Below are positions 33,890 to 44,265 of a stretch of 64,000 nucleotides of DNA, piece after piece. A program made the translations under genes and the position numbers. How positions within the stretch are numbered: the first letter of the stretch is position 1; every line of letters begins with the position of its first letter. The notes under the pieces are model-generated. The model made no database searches and was not told where the DNA came from. It saw only the letters and a list, made by a program, of their open reading frames with translations. The stretch is from Janibacter sp. DB-40 (GTDB taxonomy: Bacteria > Actinomycetota > Actinomycetes > Actinomycetales > Dermatophilaceae). The stretch spans positions 1,736,001 to 1,800,000 of the forward strand of contig NZ_CP120360.1 in the NCBI RefSeq assembly GCF_029510815.1. The letters are read 5' to 3'.

Positions 33890-34219
33890 TCAGATGTTGA
33901 AGCCGAGGGCGCGCAGCTGCTCTCGCCCGTCGTCGGTGATCTTGTCCGGGCCCCACGGCGGCATCCAGACCCAGTTGATCCGGGAGTCCGTGACGAGGTC
34001 CGACAGGGCCTGGGTCACTTGGTCCTCGATGACATCGGTCAACGGGCAGGCCGCGGACGTGAGCGTCATGTCGATGACGGCGTGGTTCTGCGGGTCGACG
34101 GTGATGCCGTAGACGAGGCCGAGGTCGACGACGTTGATGCCGAGCTCGGGGTCGACGACGTCGCGCAGCGCCTCCTCGACGTCCGCGACATTGCTGGGGG
34201 TCGGTGCCTGGGCGGTCAT
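33890..34219 (-). CDS. Metal-sulfur cluster assembly factor (PaaD/SufT-like, DUF59)
   Basis: A 109-residue MIP18/DUF59 protein. DPELGINVVDLGLVYGI (about residues 23-39) and LTSAACPLTDVIEDQV with Cys59 are typical; the C-terminal WMPPWGPDKITDDG is conserved in the SufT branch. It aids maturation of Fe-S proteins. ATG 34219 overlaps sufU by four bases (ATGA). In the suf operon. Confidence 0.92.
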   Translation of the reverse strand: MTAQAPTPSNVADVEEALRDVVDPELGINVVDLGLVYGITVDPQNHAVIDMTLTSAACPLTDVIEDQVTQALSDLVTDSRINWVWMPPWGPDKITDDGREQLRALGFNI

Positions 34220-34685
34220 GCGCTCTCTCCTTCGGGTTCGTTCGCGACATCGACGCCTGCCTGGGCCAGGGCGTCGGTGAGGGCCATCCATCCGAGCAAC
34301 GCGCACTTCACGCGCGCCGGGTACTGCGCGACGCCGGCCAGGGCGACGCCGTCGCCGATGACCTCCTCGTCGCCCCTCTCCTGGCCGCGGCTGGTGAGCA
34401 TCTGCCGCATCGCGGCGTGGATCTCCATCGCGTCGTTGATCGACTCGCCGGTCAGCTCGTCGGCGAGGATCGAGGTGCTCGCCATCGAGATCGAGCACCC
34501 CATCGCCTCGTACGAGATGTCGGTGATCGTGGCGTCCGGCCCGGTGCCGTCGAGGTGCACCCGCAGGGTGACCTCGTCACCGCAGGTCGGGTTGACGTGG
34601 CTGACCTCGGCCTGGTGCCCCTCGCGCAGGCCGTGCCCCACCTGGCGCTTCGAGTGGTCCAGGATCAGCTCCTGGTAGAGGTCCA

Positions 34686-34686
<1 letters not shown>
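34216..34686 (-). CDS. sufU: SufU Fe-S scaffold / sulfur-transfer protein
   Basis: A 156-residue IscU-like protein of the SufU branch. The three metal/sulfur cysteines are visible: Cys35 in NPTCGDEV, Cys62 in AMGCSISMAS, and Cys128 in ARVKCALLGW. The insertion between the second and third Cys is characteristic of SufU. It accepts persulfide sulfur from SufS. It overlaps sufS by one base and the PaaD-like gene by four. Confidence 0.94.
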
Positions 34687-36748
<2,062 letters not shown>

Positions 36749-36796
36749 TCTGTTCGTCCTTCGTAAGTCGAAATAAGTGTGGTGGGCCGGCGACCG

Positions 36797-37147
36797 TCAG
36801 ACCGTGCGCGGCGCCTCGTCGGAGAGCGCGACGAACACCTCGCCGTCGGTGACTCGCGTGGTGTGCACGACCACGGGGACCGTGGCCGGCAGGCTGGTCG
36901 GCTTGCCGGACAGGAGGTTGAACCGCGAGCCGTGCAGCCAGCACTCGATCTCGCAGCCCTCGACGTCGCCCTCGGACAGCGACACCCGTCCGTGCGTGCA
37001 CTCGTCGTCGATGCAGTGCACGTCGCCGTCCTCGGTGTGGATGATCGAGACGATCCGTCCCTGGATCTCCGCCTTGGCAGCGCCCACGTCCGGCAGCTCG
37101 TCGAGCCGGCAGACGCGGACGAAGTCGGCCTCGGTCGCGGTGCTCAT
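36797..37147 (-). CDS. Rieske-type ferredoxin of the suf operon
   Basis: A 116-residue [2Fe-2S] Rieske protein with ligands Cys-x-His (CTH, about 47-49) and Cys-x2-His (CWLH, about 65-68). Actinobacterial suf operons commonly carry such a non-heme oxygenase ferredoxin-like protein between sufD and sufC; it probably supplies electrons. It overlaps sufD by four bases. Confidence 0.93.
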   Translation of the reverse strand: MSTATEADFVRVCRLDELPDVGAAKAEIQGRIVSIIHTEDGDVHCIDDECTHGRVSLSEGDVEGCEIECWLHGSRFNLLSGKPTSLPATVPVVVHTTRVTDGEVFVALSDEAPRTV

Positions 37148-38328
37148 GCGCTCGCCCCCGAGCTCGCCTCGAGCTCCTCGTCGATGGCGGCCATGACCTT
37201 CTCGCTGATCTCGGCGTCACCGATGCGCTGGACGATGCTGTGGAAGAAGCCGCGCACGACGAGGCGACGCGCCAGCTCCTGCGGGATGCCGCGGGACTGC
37301 AGGTAGAACAGCTGCTGGTCGTCGAAGCGTCCGGTCGTCGAGGCGTGGCCGGCACCGACGATCTCGCCGGTCTCGATCTCGAGGTTGGGCACCGAGTCCG
37401 CCCGCGCCCCGTCGGTGAGGACGAGGTTGCGGTTGAGCTCGTAGGTGTCGGTCCCCTCCGCGGCAGCCCGGATGAGCACGTCGCCCACCCAGACCGTCTG
37501 CGCCGTCTCGCCCTGCAGCGCGCCCTTGTACTCGACGTTGCTGCGGCAGTGCGGGGCCTCGTGGTCGACGAAGAGCCGGTGCTCCAGGTGCTGTCCGGCG
37601 TCGGCGAAGTACACACCCAGGCCCTCGAAGGACCCACCGGGGCCGGCGTAGGTCGCGTTGGTGTTCAGGCGCACGATGCCGCCGCCGATGGAGACCGCGA
37701 TGTGCCGCACCGACGCGTCCCGGCCGACCACGACGTCGTGCTGGCCGAGGTGGTGGGTGTCGTCCTCCCAGTCCTGCAGGCTTACGACCGTGACCGTGGA
37801 GCCGTCGCCGGCCAGCACCGTCACCAGCTCGGTGAAGTCGGTCGAGCCGGTGTGGTTGAGCACGATCGTCGCCGAGGCGAAGGCACCGACCCGCACGACC
37901 ATGTGGCCGTGGACGGTCTCGCGCTGGACGCCATCGAGGTGGATGCGTACCGGCTCGGTGAGCTCGGCCTCCTTCGGCACGTCGACGAGGGCGATGCCCT
38001 CACCGTGGGCCGCCGCCAGCGCCGCCGGCCGGTCCACCGGCTTGGGCAGCGAGTCGCGACCCAGCTCCTCCACGGAGCTCGTCGTGAGCGTGACGCCCTC
38101 CGGCAGGTGCGTGGTCCACTCGAGCGTGGCGCTGCTCGGCTCGTCCGCCAGGAGGGTCGTCAGGCGGCTGATCGGGGTGAACCGCCAGTCCTCCTCGCGG
38201 CCCTCGGGCATCGGGAAGTCGGCGACCTCCCAGGAGCGGGTGCGCTCCGCCCGGGACTGGTCCGGGACCATCGTCTCGCCGGAGTGGGTGTGAGCCTGTC
38301 GGCTCGGGGTGTCAGCCAGCAGGCTCAT
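37144..38328 (-). CDS. sufD: SufD subunit
   Basis: A 394-residue beta-helical scaffold subunit paired with SufB and SufC. The UPF0051 core lies in the second half, with LYFADAGQHLEHRLFVDHEA (split: VYFADAGQHLEHRLF and VDHEAP), CRSNVEYKGALQGE, and the C-terminal RGFFHSIVQRIGD. ATG 38328 shares one base with the sufB stop. Its partner proteins are adjacent. Confidence 0.94.
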   Translation of the reverse strand: MSLLADTPSRQAHTHSGETMVPDQSRAERTRSWEVADFPMPEGREEDWRFTPISRLTTLLADEPSSATLEWTTHLPEGVTLTTSSVEELGRDSLPKPVDRPAALAAAHGEGIALVDVPKEAELTEPVRIHLDGVQRETVHGHMVVRVGAFASATIVLNHTGSTDFTELVTVLAGDGSTVTVVSLQDWEDDTHHLGQHDVVVGRDASVRHIAVSIGGGIVRLNTNATYAGPGGSFEGLGVYFADAGQHLEHRLFVDHEAPHCRSNVEYKGALQGETAQTVWVGDVLIRAAAEGTDTYELNRNLVLTDGARADSVPNLEIETGEIVGAGHASTTGRFDDQQLFYLQSRGIPQELARRLVVRGFFHSIVQRIGDAEISEKVMAAIDEELEASSGASA

Positions 38329-39749
38329 CAGCCAACGGCTCCTTCCATCTGGAGTTCAATGAGGCGGTTCAGCTCGAGGGCGTACTCCATCGGCAGCTCC
38401 TTCGCGATCGGCTCGACGAAGCCGCGCACGATCATCGCCATCGCCTCCTCCTCGTTCATCCCGCGGGACATGAGGTAGAAGAGCTGGTCGGCGGAGACCT
38501 TCGACACGGTCGCCTCGTGACCCATCTGCACGTCGTCCTCGCGGACGTCGACGTACGGATAGGTGTCCGATCGGCTGATGGTGTCGACGAGCAGCGCGTC
38601 ACAGACCACGTTCGACTTCGAGTTCGTCGCTCCCTCGAGGACCTGGACCAGTCCGCGGTAGGAGGTGCGTCCACCACCGCGGGCGACGGACTTGGAGATG
38701 ATCGAGCTGGAGGTGTTGGGCGCGGCGTGGACCATCTTGGCCCCGGCGTCCTGGTGCTGGCCCTCGCCGGCGAGGGCGACGGAGAGGGTCTCGCCCTTGG
38801 CGTACTCACCCATGAGGAAGCAGGCGGGGTACTTCATCGTCACCTTGGAGCCGATGTTGCCGTCGACCCACTCCATCGTGCCGCCCTCCTCGACCGTGGT
38901 GCGCTTGGTCACGAGGTTGTACACGTTGTTCGACCAGTTCTGGATCGTCGTGTACCGCACGCGGGCGTTCTTCTTCACGACGATCTCGACGACGGCGCTG
39001 TGCAGCGACGCGGTCGTGTAGATCGGTGCGGTGCAGCCCTCGACGTAGTGCACGGAGGAGCCCTCGTCGGCGATGATCAGCGTCCGCTCGAACTGGCCCA
39101 TGTTCTCGGTGTTGATCCGGAAGTAGGCCTGCAGCGGGATGTCGACGTGGACGCCCGGCGGCACGTAGATGAAGGAACCACCCGACCAGACGGCGGTGTT
39201 CAGCGCCGAGAACTTGTTGTCCCCGGCCGGGATGACGGTGCCGAAGTACTCCCGGAAGAGGTCCTCGTGCTCACGCAGGCCGGAGTCGGTGTCGACGAAG
39301 ATGACGCCCTTCTCCTCCAGGTCCTCCCGGATCTGGTGGTAGACGACCTCCGACTCGTACTGGGCCGCGACGCCCGCGACGAGGCGCTGCTTCTCCGCCT
39401 CGGGGATGCCGAGCTTGTCGTAGGTGTTGCGGATGTCCTCGGGCAGGTCCTCCCAGGAGCTGGCCTGGTTCTCGGTGGACTTCACGAAGTACTTGATGTT
39501 CTGGAAGTCGATCCCGGTGAGGTCGCTCCCCCAGCTGGGCATCGGCTTCTTGCCGAAGAGACGCAGCGACTTCAGGCGCAGGTCACGCATCCACTGCGGC
39601 TCGTTCTTGCGGTCGCTGATGTCCCGCACGACGTCCTCGTTGAGGCCCCGCTTGGCCGACTCACCGGCCGCGTCGCTGTCGGACCAGCCGTACTCGTAGC
39701 GGCCGATGTCCTTGAGCCCTGGGTTCAGCTCTTCGATGTTGGTGCTCAT
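38328..39749 (-). CDS. sufB: SufB subunit
   Basis: A 473-residue core scaffold on which Fe-S clusters form. Residues include [20 protein letters not shown] and [20 protein letters not shown], and the conserved SHP(A)-like region [20 protein letters not shown] (Cys in VVCDALL). ATG 39749 ([16 protein letters not shown]) overlaps the sufR stop by four bases. Earlier in-frame starts extend into sufR and are unlikely. Confidence 0.95.
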   Translation of the reverse strand: MSTNIEELNPGLKDIGRYEYGWSDSDAAGESAKRGLNEDVVRDISDRKNEPQWMRDLRLKSLRLFGKKPMPSWGSDLTGIDFQNIKYFVKSTENQASSWEDLPEDIRNTYDKLGIPEAEKQRLVAGVAAQYESEVVYHQIREDLEEKGVIFVDTDSGLREHEDLFREYFGTVIPAGDNKFSALNTAVWSGGSFIYVPPGVHVDIPLQAYFRINTENMGQFERTLIIADEGSSVHYVEGCTAPIYTTASLHSAVVEIVVKKNARVRYTTIQNWSNNVYNLVTKRTTVEEGGTMEWVDGNIGSKVTMKYPACFLMGEYAKGETLSVALAGEGQHQDAGAKMVHAAPNTSSSIISKSVARGGGRTSYRGLVQVLEGATNSKSNVVCDALLVDTISRSDTYPYVDVREDDVQMGHEATVSKVSADQLFYLMSRGMNEEEAMAMIVRGFVEPIAKELPMEYALELNRLIELQMEGAVG

Positions 39750-40471
39750 CGGGTGGACCTCTCTGTGTTGGGTCGCGCCCCCGGCGTGGGGACGAAGGTG
39801 GTGCAGACGTGGTTGCCCTGGGCCAGGGTGGCCAGGCGCTGGACGTGGACGCCGAGAAGGCGGCTGAATGCGTCGGTCTCCGCCTCGCACAGCTCCGGGA
39901 ACTCCGTGGCGACGTGCTGGACCGGGCAGTGTCCCTGGCACAGCTGGACACCGACGCTGCTGTCCTCGCCGACCGGACGGGCGCTGGCAGCGTAGCCCTC
40001 GAGGCGCAGGGCCTCGACGAGGGCCTGCGTACGGGCGCGGGGATCCTCCCCTGCGGCATCGAGCCGCTCCCGGACACGCTCCTCCAGACCGGCGACCCGC
40101 GTGTCGGCGAAGGCACGCACTGCGTCCTCGCCGCCCTGCGCGCGCAGGAAGCGCATCACCTCGGAGGCCAGCTCGTCGTACTCGGACACGAGGTGGTCGT
40201 GGCCGGAGTCGGCCACGACCCACTCCCGGGCCGGACGGCCGCGGCCCCGCTTGCCCTGGTGGGGCGCCCGACTGCTGACCGAGGAGTCCTCGGCCAGCTG
40301 GTCGAGATGTCGCCGCACCCCGGTGGCCGTGAGGCCGAGCCGGTGGGCGATGTCCGCCGCGGTGATCGGCCCGTGCTCGCTGATCACCGCGAGCACGCGC
40401 TCGCGGGTGCTCGCATCACGGGTCTCGGCGTCGCCGTGCGACGTCGAGGTCTCCCGCGCTGAATTAAACAC
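39746..40471 (-). CDS. sufR: SufR transcriptional regulator of the suf operon
   Basis: A 241-residue Fe-S sensing repressor. The winged helix-turn-helix is near the N-terminus ([20 protein letters not shown] then [16 protein letters not shown]). The cluster ligands are in [12 protein letters not shown] (Cys-x3-Cys) with a further Cys in PELCEAET and HVCTTFVP. By family, holo-SufR represses the suf genes and releases them when Fe-S is scarce. GTG 40471 is the likely start, although no well-spaced ribosome site is seen. It is the first gene of the operon. Confidence 0.9.
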   Translation of the reverse strand: MFNSARETSTSHGDAETRDASTRERVLAVISEHGPITAADIAHRLGLTATGVRRHLDQLAEDSSVSSRAPHQGKRGRGRPAREWVVADSGHDHLVSEYDELASEVMRFLRAQGGEDAVRAFADTRVAGLEERVRERLDAAGEDPRARTQALVEALRLEGYAASARPVGEDSSVGVQLCQGHCPVQHVATEFPELCEAETDAFSRLLGVHVQRLATLAQGNHVCTTFVPTPGARPNTERSTR

Positions 40472-40474
40472 ACT

Positions 40475-40495
40475 CCCATGTTACGTAATTATGGG
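40475..40495. promoter_or_regulatory. Candidate SufR operator / sufR promoter
   Basis: Outer arms CCCAT (40475-40479) and ATGGG (40491-40495) enclose the 8-bp palindrome TTACGTAA (40481-40488). On the minus strand CATAAT (40493-40488) is a possible -10. This AT-rich patch just upstream of sufR and between two divergent operons is the best place for autoregulation by SufR. Confidence 0.5.
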
Positions 40496-40544
40496 CGGGA
40501 GACAACAAAGGCACCCCTAACCGTGGGCCGCGCTTGCGCTTGCC

Positions 40545-40550
40545 TAGACT
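40545..40550 (+). promoter_or_regulatory. Candidate -10 for the ABC-2 exporter (leaderless)
   Basis: TAGACT, eight bases before GTG 40559. Confidence 0.5.
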
Positions 40551-40558
40551 TGTCCCTC

Positions 40559-41269
40559 GTGACTCGAGCCGTTGTCGTGGAGGACCTGCGCCGCGTCTTC
40601 GGCGACGTGGTCGCCGTCGACGGGGCCACGTGGGGCGCCGACACGGGTGAGATCACCTGCGTGCTCGGACCGAACGGCGCCGGCAAGACCACCACGATCG
40701 AGTGCCTCGAGGGGCTCCTGCGCCCCGACTCCGGCACCTGCCGCGTCCTCGGCACGAACCCGTGGCAGGCGGACGCGACCCACCGCGCCCGGGTCGGCGT
40801 GATGCTCCAGGACGGCGGACTCCCCCAGAGCGTCAACGCCCGGCGCCTGCTGACCCACCTCGGACGACTGCACATGAGCGAGCAGGCGGCCGAGCTGGTC
40901 GAGCGCCTCGACATCGCCCCCTTCGCCACGACCCCCATCCGGCGGCTCAGCGGCGGTCAACGCCAGCGGGTCGCCCTGGCCGCCGCGCTCGTCGGCGGAC
41001 CCCGGGTCGCCTTCCTCGACGAACCCACCGCCGGGCTCGACCCGCACGCACGGATGGACGTGTGGGACCTGCTGCGCGAGCAGGCGCACGCCGGTGTCGG
41101 CCTCGTCGTGACCACCCACAGCTTCGAGGAGGCCGAGCGCCTGGCGGCGCGCGTGGTGATCCTCGACCACGGTCGCGTCGTCGCCGACGGGACGCCGGAG
41201 CAGATCGCCGCCGGCGGCCGTCTCGAGGACGCCTACTTCTCGCTCACCGGAGGCACGCGTGATCGCTGA
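40559..41269 (+). CDS. ABC-2 type transporter ATP-binding protein
   Basis: A 236-residue ABC ATPase: Walker A GPNGAGKTTTIE, signature LSGGQRQRVALAAAL, Walker B VAFLDEPTAGLDPHA, and switch His in VVTTHSFEEAER. Its permease follows with an 11-base overlap. Location between suf and ctaA is common in actinobacteria; a heme, antibiotic or lipid cargo is possible but not shown. GTG 40559 (VTRAVVVEDLRR) is preferred for the TAGACT box and because upstream codons do not fit the family. Confidence 0.9.
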   Translation: MTRAVVVEDLRRVFGDVVAVDGATWGADTGEITCVLGPNGAGKTTTIECLEGLLRPDSGTCRVLGTNPWQADATHRARVGVMLQDGGLPQSVNARRLLTHLGRLHMSEQAAELVERLDIAPFATTPIRRLSGGQRQRVALAAALVGGPRVAFLDEPTAGLDPHARMDVWDLLREQAHAGVGLVVTTHSFEEAERLAARVVILDHGRVVADGTPEQIAAGGRLEDAYFSLTGGTRDR

Positions 41270-42026
41270 GGCCACGACCCACGTCCCGACACCTGCCCCG
41301 CGAGGGCAGCGGGTGGTGGCCCAGGCGCGCTTCGAGGCGAGCATCCTCCTGCGCAACGGCGAGCAGCTGCTCGTCTCCCTCGTCCTGCCGGTGCTGGCCC
41401 TGGTCGCGCTCGTCACGGTGTCCTACCCGGACCTGTCGACGCCGCGCATCGCGGTGGTCGCACCCGGCGTCCTCGCCCTGGCCCTCGTCTCGACTGCGTT
41501 CACGGGCCAGGCGATCCAGACCGCCTTCGACCGTCGCTACGGCGTGCTGCGCATGCTCGCGACCACCCCGGTCGGGACCGACGGCCTTCTCGCGGGCAAG
41601 GCCCTGGCGATCGGCGCGGTCGCGGCCGGCCAGCTCACGGTCCTCGGGCTCCTCGCGGTCGTCATGGGCTGGCGGCCGGACCCCCTGGGACTGCTCCTCG
41701 CGCCGGTGACGGGAGCGCTCGGCGTGTGGGTCTTCGTCGCCCTCGCCCTGCTCGTGGCCGGGGCCATGCGCGCCGAGGCCGTCCTCGCGGTCGCCAACCT
41801 CGCGTGGGTCCTCCTGGCCGGCGCGGGCGGGCTCCTGCTCCCCGGAGGGACCCTCGGCAGCAGCGTCGCCGCCGTCGTCCGGTGGCTGCCCTCCGGCGCC
41901 CTCGGCGACGCCTTCCGCGCGCAGCTGGCGCACGGCAGCGTGCCGCTCCTGCCCTGGCTGGTCCTGCTCGTGTGGGGCGTCGGTCTGAGCCTGGCCGTCC
42001 TGCGCACCTTCCGTTGGCGCGACTGA
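41259..42026 (+). CDS. ABC-2 type transporter permease
   Basis: A 255-residue membrane protein with six hydrophobic segments, including LLVSLVLPVLALVALVTVSY near the N-terminus and WLVLLVWGVGLSLAVLRTF near the C-terminus. The FDRRYGVLRMLATTPVG loop is typical of DrrB/ABC-2 permeases. It pairs with the ATPase upstream. GTG 41259. Confidence 0.88.
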   Translation: MIAEATTHVPTPAPRGQRVVAQARFEASILLRNGEQLLVSLVLPVLALVALVTVSYPDLSTPRIAVVAPGVLALALVSTAFTGQAIQTAFDRRYGVLRMLATTPVGTDGLLAGKALAIGAVAAGQLTVLGLLAVVMGWRPDPLGLLLAPVTGALGVWVFVALALLVAGAMRAEAVLAVANLAWVLLAGAGGLLLPGGTLGSSVAAVVRWLPSGALGDAFRAQLAHGSVPLLPWLVLLVWGVGLSLAVLRTFRWRD

Positions 42027-42061
42027 CCCGGCCCGGCGACGGGTCCCACCGGACCGCGACA

Positions 42062-42067
42062 TACCGT
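42062..42067 (+). promoter_or_regulatory. Candidate -10 for ctaA (leaderless)
   Basis: TACCGT, six bases before GTG 42074. Confidence 0.45.
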
Positions 42068-42073
42068 AGTGGC

Positions 42074-42979
42074 GTGTCCGAGTACCCCGCAGCCGCGCGC
42101 ACGTGGCTGCCTCGCCTGCTCCTGCTCAACCTGGTCGTCGAGATCGGCATCGTCCTCACCGGTGGCCTCGTGCGTCTCACGGGATCCGGGCTCGGGTGCC
42201 CCACGTGGCCGCAGTGCACACCGGGGTCCTACGTCCCCACGGTCGAGCAGGCCGAGGGGTTCCACAAGTTCATCGAGTTCGGCAACCGCACCCTCACCGG
42301 GGTCGTCGGCATCGCCGCCCTCGTCCTGCTCATCGCCCTCCTCCGCTGGGCACGCGACCGCCCCGAGCTGATCCGCGGCACCTGGGTCGTGCTCGGTGGC
42401 GTCGCGGCGCAGGCGATCGTCGGGGGCATCACGGTGCTCACCGGACTCAACCCGTGGATCGTCGGTTTCCACTTCCTCTGCTCGATGGCGATCATCGCGG
42501 TCTCGGCGTGGTTGCTGTGGCGTTACCCCCAGGGCCCCGGGCCCACCCGCTCACTTGTCCACCCGCTGGTGGACCTCACGACGTGGGCGCTCTGTGTCGT
42601 GGCCGTGGTCGTGCTCGTCCTCGGCACCATGGTGACGGGCTCCGGCCCGCACTCCGGTGACGCGGACGTCCCCGCCCGTACCGGCTTCGATCCCCGCACG
42701 ATCTCCTGGCTGCACGCCGACGCCGTCATGCTCTTCATCGGGATCGTCGTCGCCGTCTGGCTCGGGGCCCGGCTCACCGAGCGCACGGAGGGCTCCGCCC
42801 GCGCCTGGGGCGTCGTCCTCCTCGTCACCCTCGCCCAGGGCCTCGTCGGCTACGTGCAGTACCTGACGAAGCTGCCCGAGGTCCTCGTCCTGGCCCACAT
42901 GTTCGGCGCGGCCGCGCTCGTCGTCGTCATCGCCCGCGCCCTCGTCCTCTCCCGCGAGCCGGTGCAGTCCCCGGCCTGA
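42074..42979 (+). CDS. ctaA: Heme A synthase (COX15/CtaA)
   Basis: A 301-residue membrane protein with eight predicted helices that oxidises heme O to heme A. The Cys pair region GSGLGCPTWPQC (residues 36-47) is in the first periplasmic loop. Heme-ligand histidines are at HKFIEFGNR, FHFLCSMAI, WLHADAV and LAHMFGAA. GTG 42074 is chosen for TACCGT six bases upstream and family length. It converges on ctaB (heme O synthase), the preceding enzyme of the same pathway. Confidence 0.94.
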   Translation: MSEYPAAARTWLPRLLLLNLVVEIGIVLTGGLVRLTGSGLGCPTWPQCTPGSYVPTVEQAEGFHKFIEFGNRTLTGVVGIAALVLLIALLRWARDRPELIRGTWVVLGGVAAQAIVGGITVLTGLNPWIVGFHFLCSMAIIAVSAWLLWRYPQGPGPTRSLVHPLVDLTTWALCVVAVVVLVLGTMVTGSGPHSGDADVPARTGFDPRTISWLHADAVMLFIGIVVAVWLGARLTERTEGSARAWGVVLLVTLAQGLVGYVQYLTKLPEVLVLAHMFGAAALVVVIARALVLSREPVQSPA

Positions 42980-43142
42980 TGCCACGTCGGGCACCAGAGA
43001 GCGGACGAAGGGAGGGTGCGGGCCGACTCAGGCCGGCGGCCGGAGCGACCGACACGGGTGCAGGCGAAGAACGAGGCGTCCGGACGACGCGCCAAGGCCC
43101 GTGCGCTCCCTTCGTCCGCAGACTACGCAGGCCGAGCCGAAC
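42980..43142. other. ctaA-ctaB convergent spacer
   Basis: A 163-bp spacer between converging stop codons with no gene. It holds the long inverted repeat at 43001-43119 and short direct repeats of ACTCAGGCC (about 43026 and 43140). Confidence 0.6.
43001..43119. repeat. Inverted repeat with 14-bp perfect arms
   Basis: Arms GCGGACGAAGGGAG (43001-43014) and CTCCCTTCGTCCGC (43106-43119), 91 bases apart. Pairing continues imperfectly inward (GTGCGGGCC near 43016-43024 against GGCCCGTGC near 43097-43105). The arms contain CGAAGGGAG, one base off the window-wide word CGAAGGGGG. It may act as a two-way terminator. Confidence 0.65.
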
Positions 43143-44093
43143 TCAGGCCAGGCCGGGCAGGGGCAGGTGCAGCAGCGGGTCGATCGCGACGCCGAGGAAG
43201 AGCAGCGTCACGTAGGTGATCGAGAAGTGGAACAGCCGCATCGGCTTGAGCACCTGGGGGCTCGCGCCCTTGCGGGCCGCCGACATCAGCCGGTGGGCCT
43301 CGGCGACGAAGAGCCCACCCGAGAGCACCGCGGCACCCAGGTAGATCCAGCCCATGTCGGCCACGGGGACGAGCGCCAGCGAGGTGAGGACCATCAGCCA
43401 TGAGTAGGCGACGATCTGCTTGGCCACCGTCGTCTGCTCCTGGACGACCGGGGCCATCGGTACGCCGGCGGCGGAGTAGTCGTCGGTGAAGCGCATGGAC
43501 AGCGGCCAGTAGTGCGGCGGCGTCCAGAAGAAGATCACGAGGAAGAGGATGATCGCCGGCCACCCGACCGAGTTGGTCACGGCGGACCACCCGATGAGCG
43601 TCGGCATGCAGCCGGCGACGCCGCCCCAGACGATGTTCTGCGCCGTGCGCCGCTTGAGGACCATCGTGTAGCCGACGGCGTAGAGCAGGATCGCGGCGAA
43701 GGACAGCGCCGCGGACAGCCAGTTGACGAGCAGCCCCAACCAGAGGGTGGAGACGAGCGTCAGGACGACGCCGAAGACCATCGCACCCGTGGGCGTGGCC
43801 TCCCCGGTCACGAGGGGCCGGTTGATCGTGCGGCCCATCTTCGCGTCGATGTCACGGTCGTAGACCATGTTGAAGGTGTTGGCCGCACCGGCGCTGAGGG
43901 AACCTCCGACGAGGGTGAGCACGATCAGGCCCAGGGAGGGGACGCCGCGCTGGGCGAGGAACATCACCGGCACCGTCGTCACGAGGAGCAGCTCGATGAT
44001 CCGAGGCTTCGTCAGCGCGACGTACGCACGCACGGTGCGCCGCCACGGGCGGGTCGCCGGCGACAGCTCGCGCGTCGACTCGAGAGTGGTCAC
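43143..44093 (-). CDS. ctaB: Protoheme IX farnesyltransferase (heme O synthase)
   Basis: A 316-residue polyprenyltransferase with about nine helices. The first Asp-rich motif is [15 protein letters not shown] (about 90-104) and the second [29 protein letters not shown] is the usual N-terminal segment. It attaches farnesyl to heme b. GTG 44093 has AAAGG seven bases upstream; an ATG at 44123 would add ten residues but lacks a ribosome site. It is divergent from tkt. Confidence 0.94.
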   Translation of the reverse strand: MTTLESTRELSPATRPWRRTVRAYVALTKPRIIELLLVTTVPVMFLAQRGVPSLGLIVLTLVGGSLSAGAANTFNMVYDRDIDAKMGRTINRPLVTGEATPTGAMVFGVVLTLVSTLWLGLLVNWLSAALSFAAILLYAVGYTMVLKRRTAQNIVWGGVAGCMPTLIGWSAVTNSVGWPAIILFLVIFFWTPPHYWPLSMRFTDDYSAAGVPMAPVVQEQTTVAKQIVAYSWLMVLTSLALVPVADMGWIYLGAAVLSGGLFVAEAHRLMSAARKGASPQVLKPMRLFHFSITYVTLLFLGVAIDPLLHLPLPGLA

Positions 44094-44265
44094 GGACTGC
44101 CTTTGCCGAAGGGGGTGGGACATGGCGGCGCGGGGCGCCGACCGTGCCCGCAGTCTACCCGTGCCGAACGGGCCCTCGGGGCCGCCCCCGCGCGGCGTGG
44201 CACACACTCGCGATCCCACTAGTGTGGAGGCGAGCACCCACCGCGTCTGCAGAGAAAGGTCTTCC

